Positions 54,960 through 64,000 of a stretch of 64,000 nt of DNA are shown here, piece after piece. Origin of the DNA: Mytilus californianus (taxonomy: Eukaryota > Mollusca > Bivalvia > Mytilida > Mytilidae). The notes under the pieces are model-generated. The model did no database searches. It had not been told where the DNA came from and worked only from the letters and a program-made list of their open reading frames with translations. Position numbers and translations under genes: made by a program. Numbering within the stretch: the stretch's first letter is position 1; the number at the start of each line of letters is the position of its first letter. The stretch lies in contig NW_026262690.1 of NCBI RefSeq assembly GCF_021869535.1, positions 65,108,995-65,172,994 on the forward strand, written 5' to 3'.

Positions 54960-55445
54960 AAGCTGTTGGTTGGATGGTACCATTAAGGACTGATAGTTCA
55001 CCAGCAGCACTACCTCCCAGTGGAAACAAGCTCTTGGTTGGATGGTACCATTGAGGACTGATAGTTCCCCAGCAGCACTACCATCAAGTTGAAACAAGCT
55101 GTTGGTTGGATGGTACCATTAAGGACTGATAATTCGCCAGCAGCACTACCTCCCAGTGGAAACAAGCTGTCGATTGGATGGTACCATTGAGGACTGATAA
55201 TTCACCAGCAGCACAACCTCCCAGTGGAAACAAGCTGTTGATTGGATGGTACCATTGAGGACTGATAATTCACCAGCAGCACTACCTCCCAGTGGACACA
55301 AGCTGTTGATTGGATGGTACCATTGAGGACTGATAGTTCACCAGCAGCACTACCTCCCAGTGGAAACAAGCTGTTGATTGGATGGTACCATTGAGGACTG
55401 ATAGTTCACCAGCAGCACTACCTCCCAGTGGAAACAAGCTGTTGT
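54960..55445. repeat. 68-bp minisatellite, left block (about 7 units)
   Basis: The unit contains 'caagctgttgattggatggt', 'accattgaggactgatagtt' and 'caccagcagcactacctccc' plus AGTGGAAA. The central GGTACC is conserved in every unit. 68 is not a multiple of three, so it is not a coding repeat. Confidence 0.93.
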
Positions 55446-56157
55446 CAGGTCATTAAGGATTGCATATTTTGGTATTAATATTTATTCACTCATAGGGTCT
55501 TTGCATCGGAAATAAACACATTTATTATAAAACCAGTTGTTGGCATGATACGGGTTATGTTCTTCTCATATATTTTATGATGGTATGATACTAAACCCCT
55601 AACAGGAGGGATTGTACTTGATTTTCATACGATGAACACATAATATTTCAATCAGTTTAATTGAGGTCTGGAGCTGGCATGTCAGTAACTGCTAGTAGTC
55701 CTTTATTAATTTATGTATCATTGTCATTTTGATAAGTTTCTTTTGTTACCTATTCTGACATCGGACTCGGACTTCTTTTGAACTGATTTTTTTCTGTGCG
55801 TATTGCTATGTGTTTCTTTATTTTACATTGGCTAGAGGTATAGGGGAGGGTTGAGATCTCACAAAACATGTTTAACCCCGCCGCATTTTTGCGCCTGTCC
55901 CAAGTCAGGAGCCTCTGGCCTTTGTAAGTCTTGTATGCTTTTTAATTTTAGTTCATTTATATGTTTTGGAGTTTAGTGTGACATCCATTTTCACTGAACT
56001 ATTAAACAATTTTATTTAGGGGCCAGCTGGAACAACCACCGAGTGCGCGATTTTCTCGCTGCGTTGAAGACCCATTGGTGGCCTTCGGCTGTTGTCTGCT
56101 CTTTGGTCGGGTTGTTGTCTCTTTGACATATTCCCCATTTCCATTCTCAATTTTATG
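55446..56157 (+). mobile_element. Sequence inserted into the 68-bp minisatellite
   Basis: The array stops after AAGCTGTTG and resumes at ATTGGATGG, so the break falls inside one unit. The last 260 bp (55895-56157) are a dispersed repeat with 'ggagcctctggcctttgtaa', 'ggggccagctggaacaacc' and 'cattctcaattttatgg', related to 15773 and 57825. The first 450 bp are unrecognised. Confidence 0.7.
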
Positions 56158-56562
56158 GTGATTGGATGGTACCATTGAGGACTGATAGTTCACCAGCAGC
56201 ACTACCTCCCAGTGGAAACAAGCTGTTGATTGGATGGTACCATTGAGGACTGATAGTTCACCAACAGCACTACCTCCCAGTGGAAACAAGCTGTTGATTG
56301 GATGGTACCATTGAGGACAGATAGTTCACCAGCAGCAATACCTCCCAGTGGAAACAAGCTGTTGATTGAATGGTACCATTGAGGACTGATAGTTCACCAG
56401 CAGCACTACCTCCGAGTGGAAACAAGCTGTTGATTGAATGGTACCATTGAGGACTGATAGTTCACCAGCAGCACTACCTCCCAGTGGAAACAAGCTGTTG
56501 ATTGGATGGTACCATTGAGGACTGATAGTTTACCAGCAGCACTACCACCCAGTGGAAGTAAG
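56158..56562. repeat. 68-bp minisatellite, right block (about 6 units)
   Basis: Same 68-bp unit as 54960-55445, in the same orientation. Slightly more homogeneous units; ends in 'ccacccagtggaagtaagg'. Confidence 0.93.
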
Positions 56563-57824
56563 GAGATTGTAAAATACTGATTTCAATATGCACAACATTT
56601 CCCTGTAATAACATTCATCAGCTAAGCTTGAGACCAATAAATTGAATAGAATCATAACACAAATTACCTAAACTGAGCAACAACATTTGTATAAAGGATG
56701 AAAGTAGTTTATATATAAATAAAAGAAGATAGTTTGGTTTCAAATGGCTCTATGGTTTCAAAACAAAAGGAGAGAAGATACTTTGGGTGATAAAATGAAA
56801 TAAATAGAAAGAACACTATGACCAAAAAGAAGAAACAGATGAACAGAAAAACAGCAGTCCACAATTTCTATACAGAGAAATAACGATTAAGCAACAAGAC
56901 CCAGCAAAATGTGAGAGCTCTGGAATGGTGGCAAATTTAAAAGTTTGCTCACGTTTGGTCTAGGTGACCTAAAATGTATAGAATAATTGTTGCAGATTCG
57001 TCTCAAGTATTGTTACTTTGATTGATTTACACCCAGTGACAAGTATTTCATGTATCATTCAGGACAAGGACAACTTAAGATGGAGAGTATGTGCTTATAA
57101 TCCATAAGTCATTGAGGACCTCTTGAAATATTAGAGCACCTCCATAATTCAATTTCGAAATATCATGATCACCGATCGTGCGAGACCCTAAAGGGTAGTC
57201 AAGGTCGTTAAACACCCCTGGTATTTATAGTAGAGATATATCCTGAAATATTTCAGGATCTCCACAAATAATTGATCAAAATTGCTTTCAGGAGGTTCTT
57301 AAATGTTCCAGGATATCACCACTTATATTTATAGAGCCCCGTTTATATCGTTATACACCTCTAAAATTCAATTTCACGATACCCTTAAGTGTTTATGGAG
57401 GTCTACTGTATAATTTAGATATAAGGATAATAAATCATGGAGAACCTCAACAATTCAATTTAACTTCGGGACCTTGCACATGGCTTTAAAAACATTTAAG
57501 GATATCAAGAAATCCAATTATGGAGTTCCTCTATGGTTTATTATCCTTATAGCCAATACTTTTTACTAATTCCGCACCTCATAAATTCAGTCATATTAAC
57601 TATATAATTACGTTATTTAATGCCTTCACATGCAGTTTACATGTACAGTTAATAGACTGGAATAACCATGATGGCAAAATGAGATCAAAGAACAATCACT
57701 TGTGATAGTGACTAACATTTTACGAGAAAGCAAAGTAGTGTGTACCACCCTAGACATTTTTCAAAACAACTATTCAGCATGCTTACCCAAAAAAACTTTC
57801 ACAAACGTTTGACTACTGGACTAG
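56563..57824. other. Intergenic, no gene; diverged 'CTCCAYAATTCAATTTC' repeats
   Basis: No coding signal. Between 57100 and 57560 a degenerate motif ('cctccataattcaatttcg', 'cctctaaaattcaatttcac', 'cctcaacaattcaatttaac') recurs about every 120-250 bp; a relative is at 62638. Confidence 0.5.
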
Positions 57825-58055
57825 ACTGATTTTAATTTTAGTTTCTTGTGTACAATTTGGAGTTTAGTATGGCGTTCATTATCACTGAACTAGTATATAT
57901 ATTTGTTTAGGGGCCAGCTGAAGGACGCCTCTGGGTGCGGGAATTTCTCGCTGCATTGAAGACCTGTTGGTGACCTTCTGCTGTTGTCTGTTCTATGGTC
58001 GGGTTGTTGTCTTTTTGACACATTCCCCATTTCCATTCTCAATTTTATTGACTCT
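57825..58055 (+). repeat. Dispersed repeat copy ('GGGGCCAGCTGAAGGACGCC')
   Basis: 'ggagtttagtatggcgttca', 'ggggccagctgaaggacgcc', 'tctcgctgcattgaagacct' and 'gtcgggttgttgtctttttg', ending 'cattctcaattttattg'. It matches the block at 55895-56157. It is a short non-autonomous element; type not determined. Confidence 0.75.
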
Positions 58056-59260
58056 AGTTTGATAGACCCAATCATCCTATCTTACAAAATACCTTCACTT
58101 TTAAACATTTATATGCATGGCTTTTTTCAAAATCGAAACCTTAATAGCAGAGAACGTAACATTGCAGAAGTGGTTTCTGTCTCCTTTTTCTGTACCGAAT
58201 ACTGTATTACCAGCAGCGAGTCCAGTATAAATGTGAGAACTAGGACTAATACATTATACACGAAAACAGAGAATGCAGTTTGGTGTCAGCTTAACATTCA
58301 TACACCTATTAATTATTATCGCTACTAAATGTAAGAAGCATGTTTTGAAAGTCTGCTAATCGTTACACTAATGTGCCAGGTAAAATCTTTGAAAATCAGA
58401 CATATATAAGTAGAAGTGATCCAAGTACTTAAAAATACTAGACAATCTTCCCTGTCGTTACATTGTTACCATCAACTAAGTGAACATAAAACATTAAGAT
58501 AACATTTCATTGTATACAATACGCACTTTCTCGTTTTAATATCAACAGTATTCGTTGAATTAGTGCATACATGTTGCTTGAAATTCACTAAGATGTTTCT
58601 CGCATAAAGTTTAACTCTCATGAATATGGTCTAATTCACTTCGAATGCAGTACTTTCAAAACATTTGTGATCATTTGTGTTGTTCTAGCACCGATGCCGC
58701 TAAAGTTGGTCTCCGTTTATCCATGGTCACAAAATCCCATGATTTGACTGAAAGAAACGGTCTATAAAGCATACTTACATTTAATATATTATATACATGT
58801 TCAAAGAGTAATTATGCAAATGGACTATAAAATCTTATTGCAATTGTATTTGCTGCAACTCATATATGAAGCCTTCATCTGTACTGACAAAGGTAAATAT
58901 GTTCGATGCACGTATAGGAACTGTTTTGAGATGATCAAAACTGTTTTGATAACATCTTGGTATATACGTTAGTTAAATATGATGCCTCTCGAAGAGATTG
59001 CCACGCTCTCTGCACGTTAAGAAACCTTGCAACAACACATTGAGGGGTTCGTAGGTGACTTGTTACAAGGCAAAAAAATGTATGCCGCTATCAAATATAC
59101 CCTCATTTTCCAGTGTCAGTCCAAATTTCCCCCGACCTTCATCCCGGACGTCCTCTATTTCAGTAACTATCTATTGTATTTATTGTTAATTTATTCTCGT
59201 CCTTAACAGCCATTAAATATTTGTCATTGGACGTAAACCAACCAACAATCAATCAATTTC
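58056..59260. other. Intergenic, nothing supported
   Basis: A 114-codon open frame (57984-58328) begins in repeat sequence and has no domain I recognise. 'attggacgtaaaccaaccaa' (about 59226) is a short string recurring in variant form at 40023, 54808 and 62461, probably a SINE tail. Confidence 0.5.
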
Positions 59261-59264
59261 GGCA

Positions 59265-59600
59265 ATAAAGTTTATTGACAGTTTGTAGGTATTCCCATGG
59301 GCATGCACTAACCGTACTCCTTTAATAGTAGACTTGATTCTGTATTGTTACGAATCACAGTGTATGACCAAACTCAATAAAGATCGTAGATCATTACATA
59401 GATGGTATTTTGGCTTAAAATATAATAAAGAATTTTGTAATTGTACTTCAGAAATCTACTCAAAGGAACTAAAGTATAAACAAAGGTAGATGTTTTTTTC
59501 TAGATTTGGATATTTCAGTTTCACATGTAGGTAACTCTATGCTAAAAACTTACAAGAGACGGTTTTTTTTTCCCTATTGTTAGTTTTCACGTAGAAAATC
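59265..59600 (+). pseudogene. Decayed reverse transcriptase relic (same broad family as 60647-61813)
   Basis: Across shifting frames the + strand shows GIPMGMH (59288 on), VDLILYCYESQCMTKLNKD (about 59325-59385), HYIDGILA (about 59393-59416, the YxDD site with a D-to-G change) and FLDLDISVSHVGNSMLKTY (about 59493-59555). These follow the order of motifs B, C and the following LDL block in the copy at 60647. Multiple stops and frameshifts; not functional. Confidence 0.7.
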
Positions 59601-59850
59601 TACTGATATCATAATATTATAGATGTCTAAGCTGAAAACTTTATGGTGATCGTGCTTAAAGGGCATGGAAAAAGCTTATCTAGGGTTTGACAAAAGTGTA
59701 AGGTGGTGAAAGTGTAAAGCTTTATATCTTCACTGGAAACGCTAGTGGATTGCTCCTGTAGATTAAGTGGAATCCATTGCTGTATGTCATGCGACTTCCC
59801 AATGAGTAACTCAGTATGTAGCATTGGGAAGTGAAATAATTATCTTATCA

Positions 59851-60165
59851 TCCAGTGTGTTCACCACATTGCGATGTGTTGGGAAGTTTTAATCATGATC
59901 TAGTAAACCAGTGTGTTTACCACATTGCGATGTGTTGGGAAGTTTTAATCATGATCTAATTAACCAGTGTGTTTACCACATTTCGATGTGTTTAGAGAGG
60001 AAATCATGCTCTAATAACCCTGTGTGTTCAGTGCATTGGGAAATGTTTGGGAAAGAAATCATGCTATATATCAATTCAGTTTGTTCACCACTTTGGGATG
60101 TGTTTGGAAGAGTAAAAATTCACTGTGTTCATCTGATTGCGATGTTTTTAAGGGGAACTCCAGGA
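59851..60165. repeat. 57-bp tandem repeat, about 6 diverging units
   Basis: Units with 'ccagtgtgtttaccacattg', 'cgatgtgttgggaag' and 'ttaatcatgatctaat' start near 59852, 59908 and 59964; later units drift strongly. The 86-codon open frame across it is a repeat artefact. Confidence 0.8.
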
Positions 60166-60335
60166 TTTTAGGTTATGAGGCGCAAACTTAAATGTTCGCC
60201 GAGCAGAGCGAGGCGAAAAATTTTTTTGAGGTAAAATTATCGAAATATTCTTTATTAAGCTGAGGACAACCCATGCTTTGCAAATTTTAGGGGGCGCACG
60301 CCCGCCACGCCCCCGCCTGAATCCGCCTCTGAACT
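60165..60335. repeat. Short element with TTCGCCGAGCAGAGCGAGGC foldback
   Basis: TTCGCC (60196-60201) pairs with GGCGAA (60213-60218) around GAGCAGAGCGA. It is followed by an AT-rich part and a CpG-rich end (CACGCCCGCCACGCCCCCGC), ending at 'gaatccgcctctga'. This is another foldback-led repeat in the window; no matching 3' arm was seen. Confidence 0.5.
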
Positions 60336-60646
60336 CATGATCTAATATATAATTAATGTATAAATAGCCTTTCTTTTGGTATGTTTGATAATTTCATATC
60401 GTTATATGAAGGAATAATAAGAGATCATGTGGAGTATACGACAACGAGACAGCAAAACGACACATATAAATAAAATAAATTTAAGAGTCAAAGATACAGT
60501 CTACAACAATAAACCGGTGTATATACGTTATGTCATGCTCTTAACCACCATGACATAATAAAGATTATGAAATGTGAGCCAAAATCAGACAATTTATAAA
60601 TGCAACAACAAAAAATGACTAAGAAGGGAACAAAATAAAACATTGA

Positions 60647-61813
60647 GATAGTTCAACCAAAGATGAAGAACTGGATCTTCCATCACTGTATTGGATACCT
60701 AAACTACATAAGTGTCCTTACAAACAACGGTATATTGCTGGGTCTTCCAAGTGCTCCACGAAACCTCTTTCTAAATTATTTACATCTATTTTATCAGCAA
60801 TCAAAGCCGGGCTCCAAAGTTATTGTGAAACTGCCTATTCTAGAGGTGGCGTGAATCAGATGTGGATACTAAAAAATTCCAAAGATCTTTTAGAGTACAT
60901 ACAATCTAAGACTCTCTCATCTTGCAATAGTATTGAAACATTTGACTTTTCTACACTTTACACAAGTATTCCCCATTCCAAACTAAAAGACAAATTGAAA
61001 GAGTTGGTATTACTTTGTTTCATTAAAAAGAATGGCGAACGTAGATACAAGTATCTTGTCTTGGGGAGGGATAAATCCTACTTTGTAAAGAATCACCCTG
61101 ATTCAAACAAAAAATTCTTAGAAACTGACATTATCAAGATGCTTGATTTCTTGATTGACAACATATTTGTTACGTGTGGAGGACGTGTTTTTCAACAGAC
61201 TGTCGGAATTCCAATGAGAACCAATTGTGCCCCTCTTCTTGCCGACTTGTTTCTTTATTATTATGAGGCTGACTTCATACAGGAACTTCTTAGGAAGAGA
61301 GATAAGAAGTTAGCAATATCCTTTAACTCTACGTTCCGCTATATAGATGATGTCCTCTCACTAAATAATACAAAATTTGGTGACTATGTTGAACGAATCT
61401 ATCCCATCGAACTAGAGATAAAGGATACTACAGATACAGTTAAGTCTGCCTCATATCTTGACTTACATCTAGAAATTGACAATGAGGGTCGGTTGAAAAC
61501 AAAACTTTACGACAAAAGAGATGATTTCAGCTTCCCAATTGTGAACTTTCCATTTCTATGTAGCAACATTCCAGCAGCGCCTGCATACGGAGTATATATC
61601 TCCCAATTGATACGATATTCCCGGGCTTGTGTTTCCTATCATGATTTCCTTGATAGAGGATTGCTGCTCACAAGGAAACTATTAAACCAAGAGTTCCAAA
61701 TGGTGAAGTTGAAGTCATCCCTTCGTAAATTTTACGGACGCCATCACGAGTTGGTTGACCGTTATGGAATAACCGTTTCACAGATGATATCGGATATGTT
61801 CCTTATGTCGTAA
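60647..61813 (+). CDS. Reverse transcriptase, Penelope-like-related, 5'-truncated
   Basis: The frame is open for 388 codons from just after TGA 60644-60646 to TAA 61811, with no ATG until residue 73; it is therefore truncated and its true start is elsewhere. Order of motifs: LPSLYWIPKLHKCPYKQRYI (fingers), SYCETAYSRGGVNQMWILKN, TFDFSTLYTSIPHSKLKDKL (motif A), FQQTVGIPMRTNCAPLLADL (motif B; the usual glycine after GIPM is arginine here), STFRYIDDVLSLNN (motif C with both aspartates), SASYLDLHLEID, YDKRDDFSFPIVNFPF and a conserved C-terminus. No GIY-YIG endonuclease is visible downstream. The assignment to the Penelope-like side of the tree is inference. An isolated copy like this is probably inactive. 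Confidence 0.82.
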   Translation, partial: DSSTKDEELDLPSLYWIPKLHKCPYKQRYIAGSSKCSTKPLSKLFTSILSAIKAGLQSYCETAYSRGGVNQMWILKNSKDLLEYIQSKTLSSCNSIETFDFSTLYTSIPHSKLKDKLKELVLLCFIKKNGERRYKYLVLGRDKSYFVKNHPDSNKKFLETDIIKMLDFLIDNIFVTCGGRVFQQTVGIPMRTNCAPLLADLFLYYYEADFIQELLRKRDKKLAISFNSTFRYIDDVLSLNNTKFGDYVERIYPIELEIKDTTDTVKSASYLDLHLEIDNEGRLKTKLYDKRDDFSFPIVNFPFLCSNIPAAPAYGVYISQLIRYSRACVSYHDFLDRGLLLTRKLLNQEFQMVKLKSSLRKFYGRHHELVDRYGITVSQMISDMFLMS

Positions 61814-61882
61814 CTACAATACCCTTCCCTTTTCACGAATGTGACTTACCGAATTAGACTATTTACCGGATTTGTAATAACA

Positions 61883-61980
61883 TAAGCAACACGACGGGTG
61901 CCACATGTGGAGCAGGATCTGCTTACCCTTCCGGAGCACCTGAGATCACCCCCAGTTTTTGGTGGGGTTCGTGTTGCTTA
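61883..61980 (+). other. 98-nt cloverleaf-like sequence downstream of the reverse transcriptase
   Basis: The ends TAAGCAACACGA and TCGTGTTGCTTA are perfect 12-bp complements. Inside are GGTGC...GCACC enclosing AGCAGGATCTGCT and CCACATGTGG foldbacks, and a separate ACCCC...GGGGT hairpin. It starts 70 bp after the stop codon. It is not a tRNA (no T-loop GTTCRA in place) and no hammerhead core (CTGATGA...GAAA) is present on either strand. Its role is unknown; a 3' recognition structure for the reverse transcriptase is one possibility. Confidence 0.6.
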
Positions 61981-61989
61981 GTCTTTAGT

Positions 61990-63329
61990 TTTCTATGTTG
62001 TGTCATCTGTACTATTATTTGTCTGTTTGTCTTTTTATTTTTGGCCATGGCGTTGTCAAGTTGTTTTCGATCTATGAGTTTGACTGTCTCTCTGGTATCT
62101 TTCGTCCCTCTTTTCTAGTATCACTAAACGCATTCGCTAACAAAGTTCCTGTCTTGGGACATGCACATGAACAAGTGGTCGAGTTTAACTAGGTTTTTGC
62201 TGGGACTACTATAACACAGTATTATAGTAGTCTCAGTTTTTTTTCAGCTCACCCCTCCCACTTTTTATTTCAACAAGGGGAATAACGAGCAGTGTATAAA
62301 AGAACCTAAATAAAAGGCCTAATACAAACGTAGATAGACATGGGGTACATGTCAATGAAACAGCAAATTAAACGACAGAAATGAACAAAAGATATCTAGA
62401 GGTCAAGACACTGTCTTCATTGTTTAGGGGCCAGCTGAACATGCATTAAATATTTGCTATTGGACGTTAAGCAGACAACAATCAATCAACCTCCATCGCC
62501 TTGGCAAGGCTATCAAATCCAAAGACAATTTATAAAACAGTTTGCCGCAGAGACATACAGTATTATATACCTCTGGTATTTATGTATAAGGCGCGGCTTT
62601 AATCAAAATTATTCACGGTACTATAGAAAAATGTCCTGGACCTCCACAACTCAATTTCAGGACAGTCAGGAAATCGATACGTGGAGGTTCTGGTCATGAA
62701 TATTTCGGTATATTATGAATCGAATATTGCGGGGGTCCTAAAATATTTCACTCGGATTATCGGCCTGAAATCGAATTAAGTAGAGTGACACCTCCTTGAT
62801 CCTCCTTAAATACAATACTTTATAACTATAAATCCGCGTCTTATCTACGTCTCTGTTTGCATCCAGAATTTAAATATTTAAAAAATGTGTATTCAGCAGA
62901 GACACATTCATATGTCTTTATATCTGGACTATTATACTAGTCCCAGTTTATATTCAGTATATAAATAAAAAAAAAATATGCGGATGCATTTGAAATGCAA
63001 CTTTTTATTGGCAAAGGAAAAATTACAATATGGAAAAAGAGAAATTAATATGTATTTAAAAATGTTGTCAATTTAACAGCGATATAAGAAAAGGCCCGTT
63101 TGAGAAAAAGAGTTAGAATACATTGAATATTCTCTTTTTACCACAAATACGGTAACAACCCATAATGTTATGAGATCATCCAGACGAACTATTTTGATAT
63201 ATTGATGCGCGCATAAACAAACTTACCTGTAAAGTGCATAAAATATTTCGACACAAATATCCATCATAAAAAAACTGATTAAATATGCATTTCTACACAG
63301 ATTATAATGAAACTAAAGATTTTTTATAG
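61990..63329. other. Intergenic; SINE-like pieces, no gene
   Basis: 62440-62490 carries 'gctattggacgttaagcaga' with 'caacaatcaatcaacc', the tail string seen elsewhere. 62335-62430 holds a 'gtcaatgaaacagc' block related to 60430-60480, and 'ttgtttaggggccagctgaa' at 62420. A diverged 'cctccacaactcaatttcag' unit lies at 62640. No coding exon recognised. Confidence 0.5.
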
Positions 63330-63524
63330 TTGATTAAAAAAAAACCATCGAAATATCAAATTACAACAAACGCCGATCACGCACTATATTTCATTCAATC
63401 GGAAATTACAGAGTCGGTTCCCGCAAATCTTCAGCAGCCAAAAGCCGGTTGTGTTTACCTTGCTCTTGAGTATATTGAAAGGGATTTAAATTTAGCTAGA
63501 AGGGGACTTAGAAAGATTATTCAG
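63330..63524 (+). CDS. Candidate exon of an unrecognised protein
   Basis: 195 nt, 65 codons, between an acceptor-like TTTTTTATAG (an in-frame stop lies directly upstream at 63327-63329) and a donor CAG|GTAATG. The base composition is clearly less AT-rich than its surroundings, with mixed codons. It encodes a lysine-rich start, then TNADHALYFIQSEITESVP, NLQQPKAGCVYLALEYIERD and LARRGLRKIIQ, which looks like a pair of amphipathic helices. No ATG opens it, so it would be an internal exon, with neighbours outside my view. I do not recognise the family. Confidence 0.42.
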
Positions 63525-64000
63525 GTAATGTATATTGTCTTCTGTCAAATGAATTTTGCATAGTAGCTTGAATATGAAACTTGCAGTAGTGGGAAAACCG
63601 GTGCCAATTTTCAACATGGCGGTGATGTATCGATGAAAAATGATAAACATGTTGACCCGAATAGTAGATCTATTTGATCAGTTTTTCAGGGAGCAACTAT
63701 AGTGTCCATATATTCAATCTCTATACCGTATAGTAATTAAATGTGCATTTGCGTTTAATTAACGAAATCAACAAGTTGCATTCCGATACCTCCATCGCAT
63801 CACAGTATGCAAGATGTTGAATCAGCCTCACAGTCAATGATTTAGTGGATGAAAGCTTCTGAATAGATAAAGTGTTAATCATAAATTTGAAACAGTCATT
63901 GTTACTAGTATTGGTGAGTGATCATATGCTAAAGGACTAAAAATATTTCGTGTTGTGATGTTTTTATTTATTTCAACATCTGCATCTGTGTTATGATAGT
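63525..64000 (+). other. Flank of the candidate exon
   Basis: AT-rich sequence after a donor-like GTAATG. No second exon or repeat that I can support before the window ends. Confidence 0.5.

Noticed and set aside
57984..58328. 114-codon frame
   Set aside because: Its start lies in the dispersed GGGGCCAGCTGA repeat, the rest is unconserved to my eye, and no splice or start context supports it.
60663..60854. 63-codon frame with an ATG overlapping the reverse transcriptase
   Set aside because: The other frame over the same bases encodes the conserved fingers motif of the reverse transcriptase, so this ATG frame is a shadow.
61883..61980. tRNA or hammerhead ribozyme
   Set aside because: The cloverleaf shape is suggestive, but no tRNA A/B boxes and no hammerhead core are present on either strand.

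Overview
The window reads as AT-rich nuclear DNA from an animal, most likely a bivalve mollusc and probably a mytilid mussel. The reasons are a clear animal VPS39 gene split by GT-AG introns, two non-LTR retrotransposons, Penelope-like-related reverse transcriptase copies, and many dispersed repeats that I recognise from bivalve genomes. The organism is inferred, not proven by the sequence.

Layout. Positions 1 to 52535 hold the 3' nine-tenths of one + strand gene, VPS39 (Vam6/TLP), a subunit of the HOPS tethering complex. I placed 22 coding exons. They join in frame with no phase conflict and give 796 residues ending at TGA 52533-52535. About 95 N-terminal residues must lie upstream of the window. 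Only about 2.4 kb of this 52 kb is coding; the introns are packed with repeats.

Intron contents, in order: a terminal-inverted-repeat element carrying a second element inside it (1087-1821); a nest of hairpin-headed repeats (3165-7066); a MITE and its inverted relative (12897-13109 and 16763-16998); further hairpin-headed elements (14193-14851, 19075-19482, 19736-20950, 21595-23866, 33206-35030, 43211-45925, 45957-47700); a 25-bp satellite that starts exactly on a splice donor (25145-26745); and two decayed non-LTR retrotransposons antisense to the gene (28945-32840 and 36246-39290). The 10.4 kb last intron separates the two halves of the C-terminal cysteine motif.

Downstream (52536-64000) I see no complete gene. 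There are SINE-like fragments, a CAT microsatellite, a 68-bp minisatellite split by an inserted repeat, a 57-bp tandem array, a decayed reverse transcriptase (about 59265-59600), a better preserved one (60647-61813) followed by a 98-nt cloverleaf-like sequence, and one candidate exon of an unrecognised gene at 63330-63524.

The most interesting pattern is a set of repeats with unrelated bodies but one plan. Each has a 5' foldback hairpin, then a CpG-rich tract, internal tandem units, a 3' arm complementary to the 5' arm, and a small terminal hairpin. The arm sequence differs between families but matches within each element. This resembles the known plan of Helentron-associated non-autonomous elements, but that assignment is inference.
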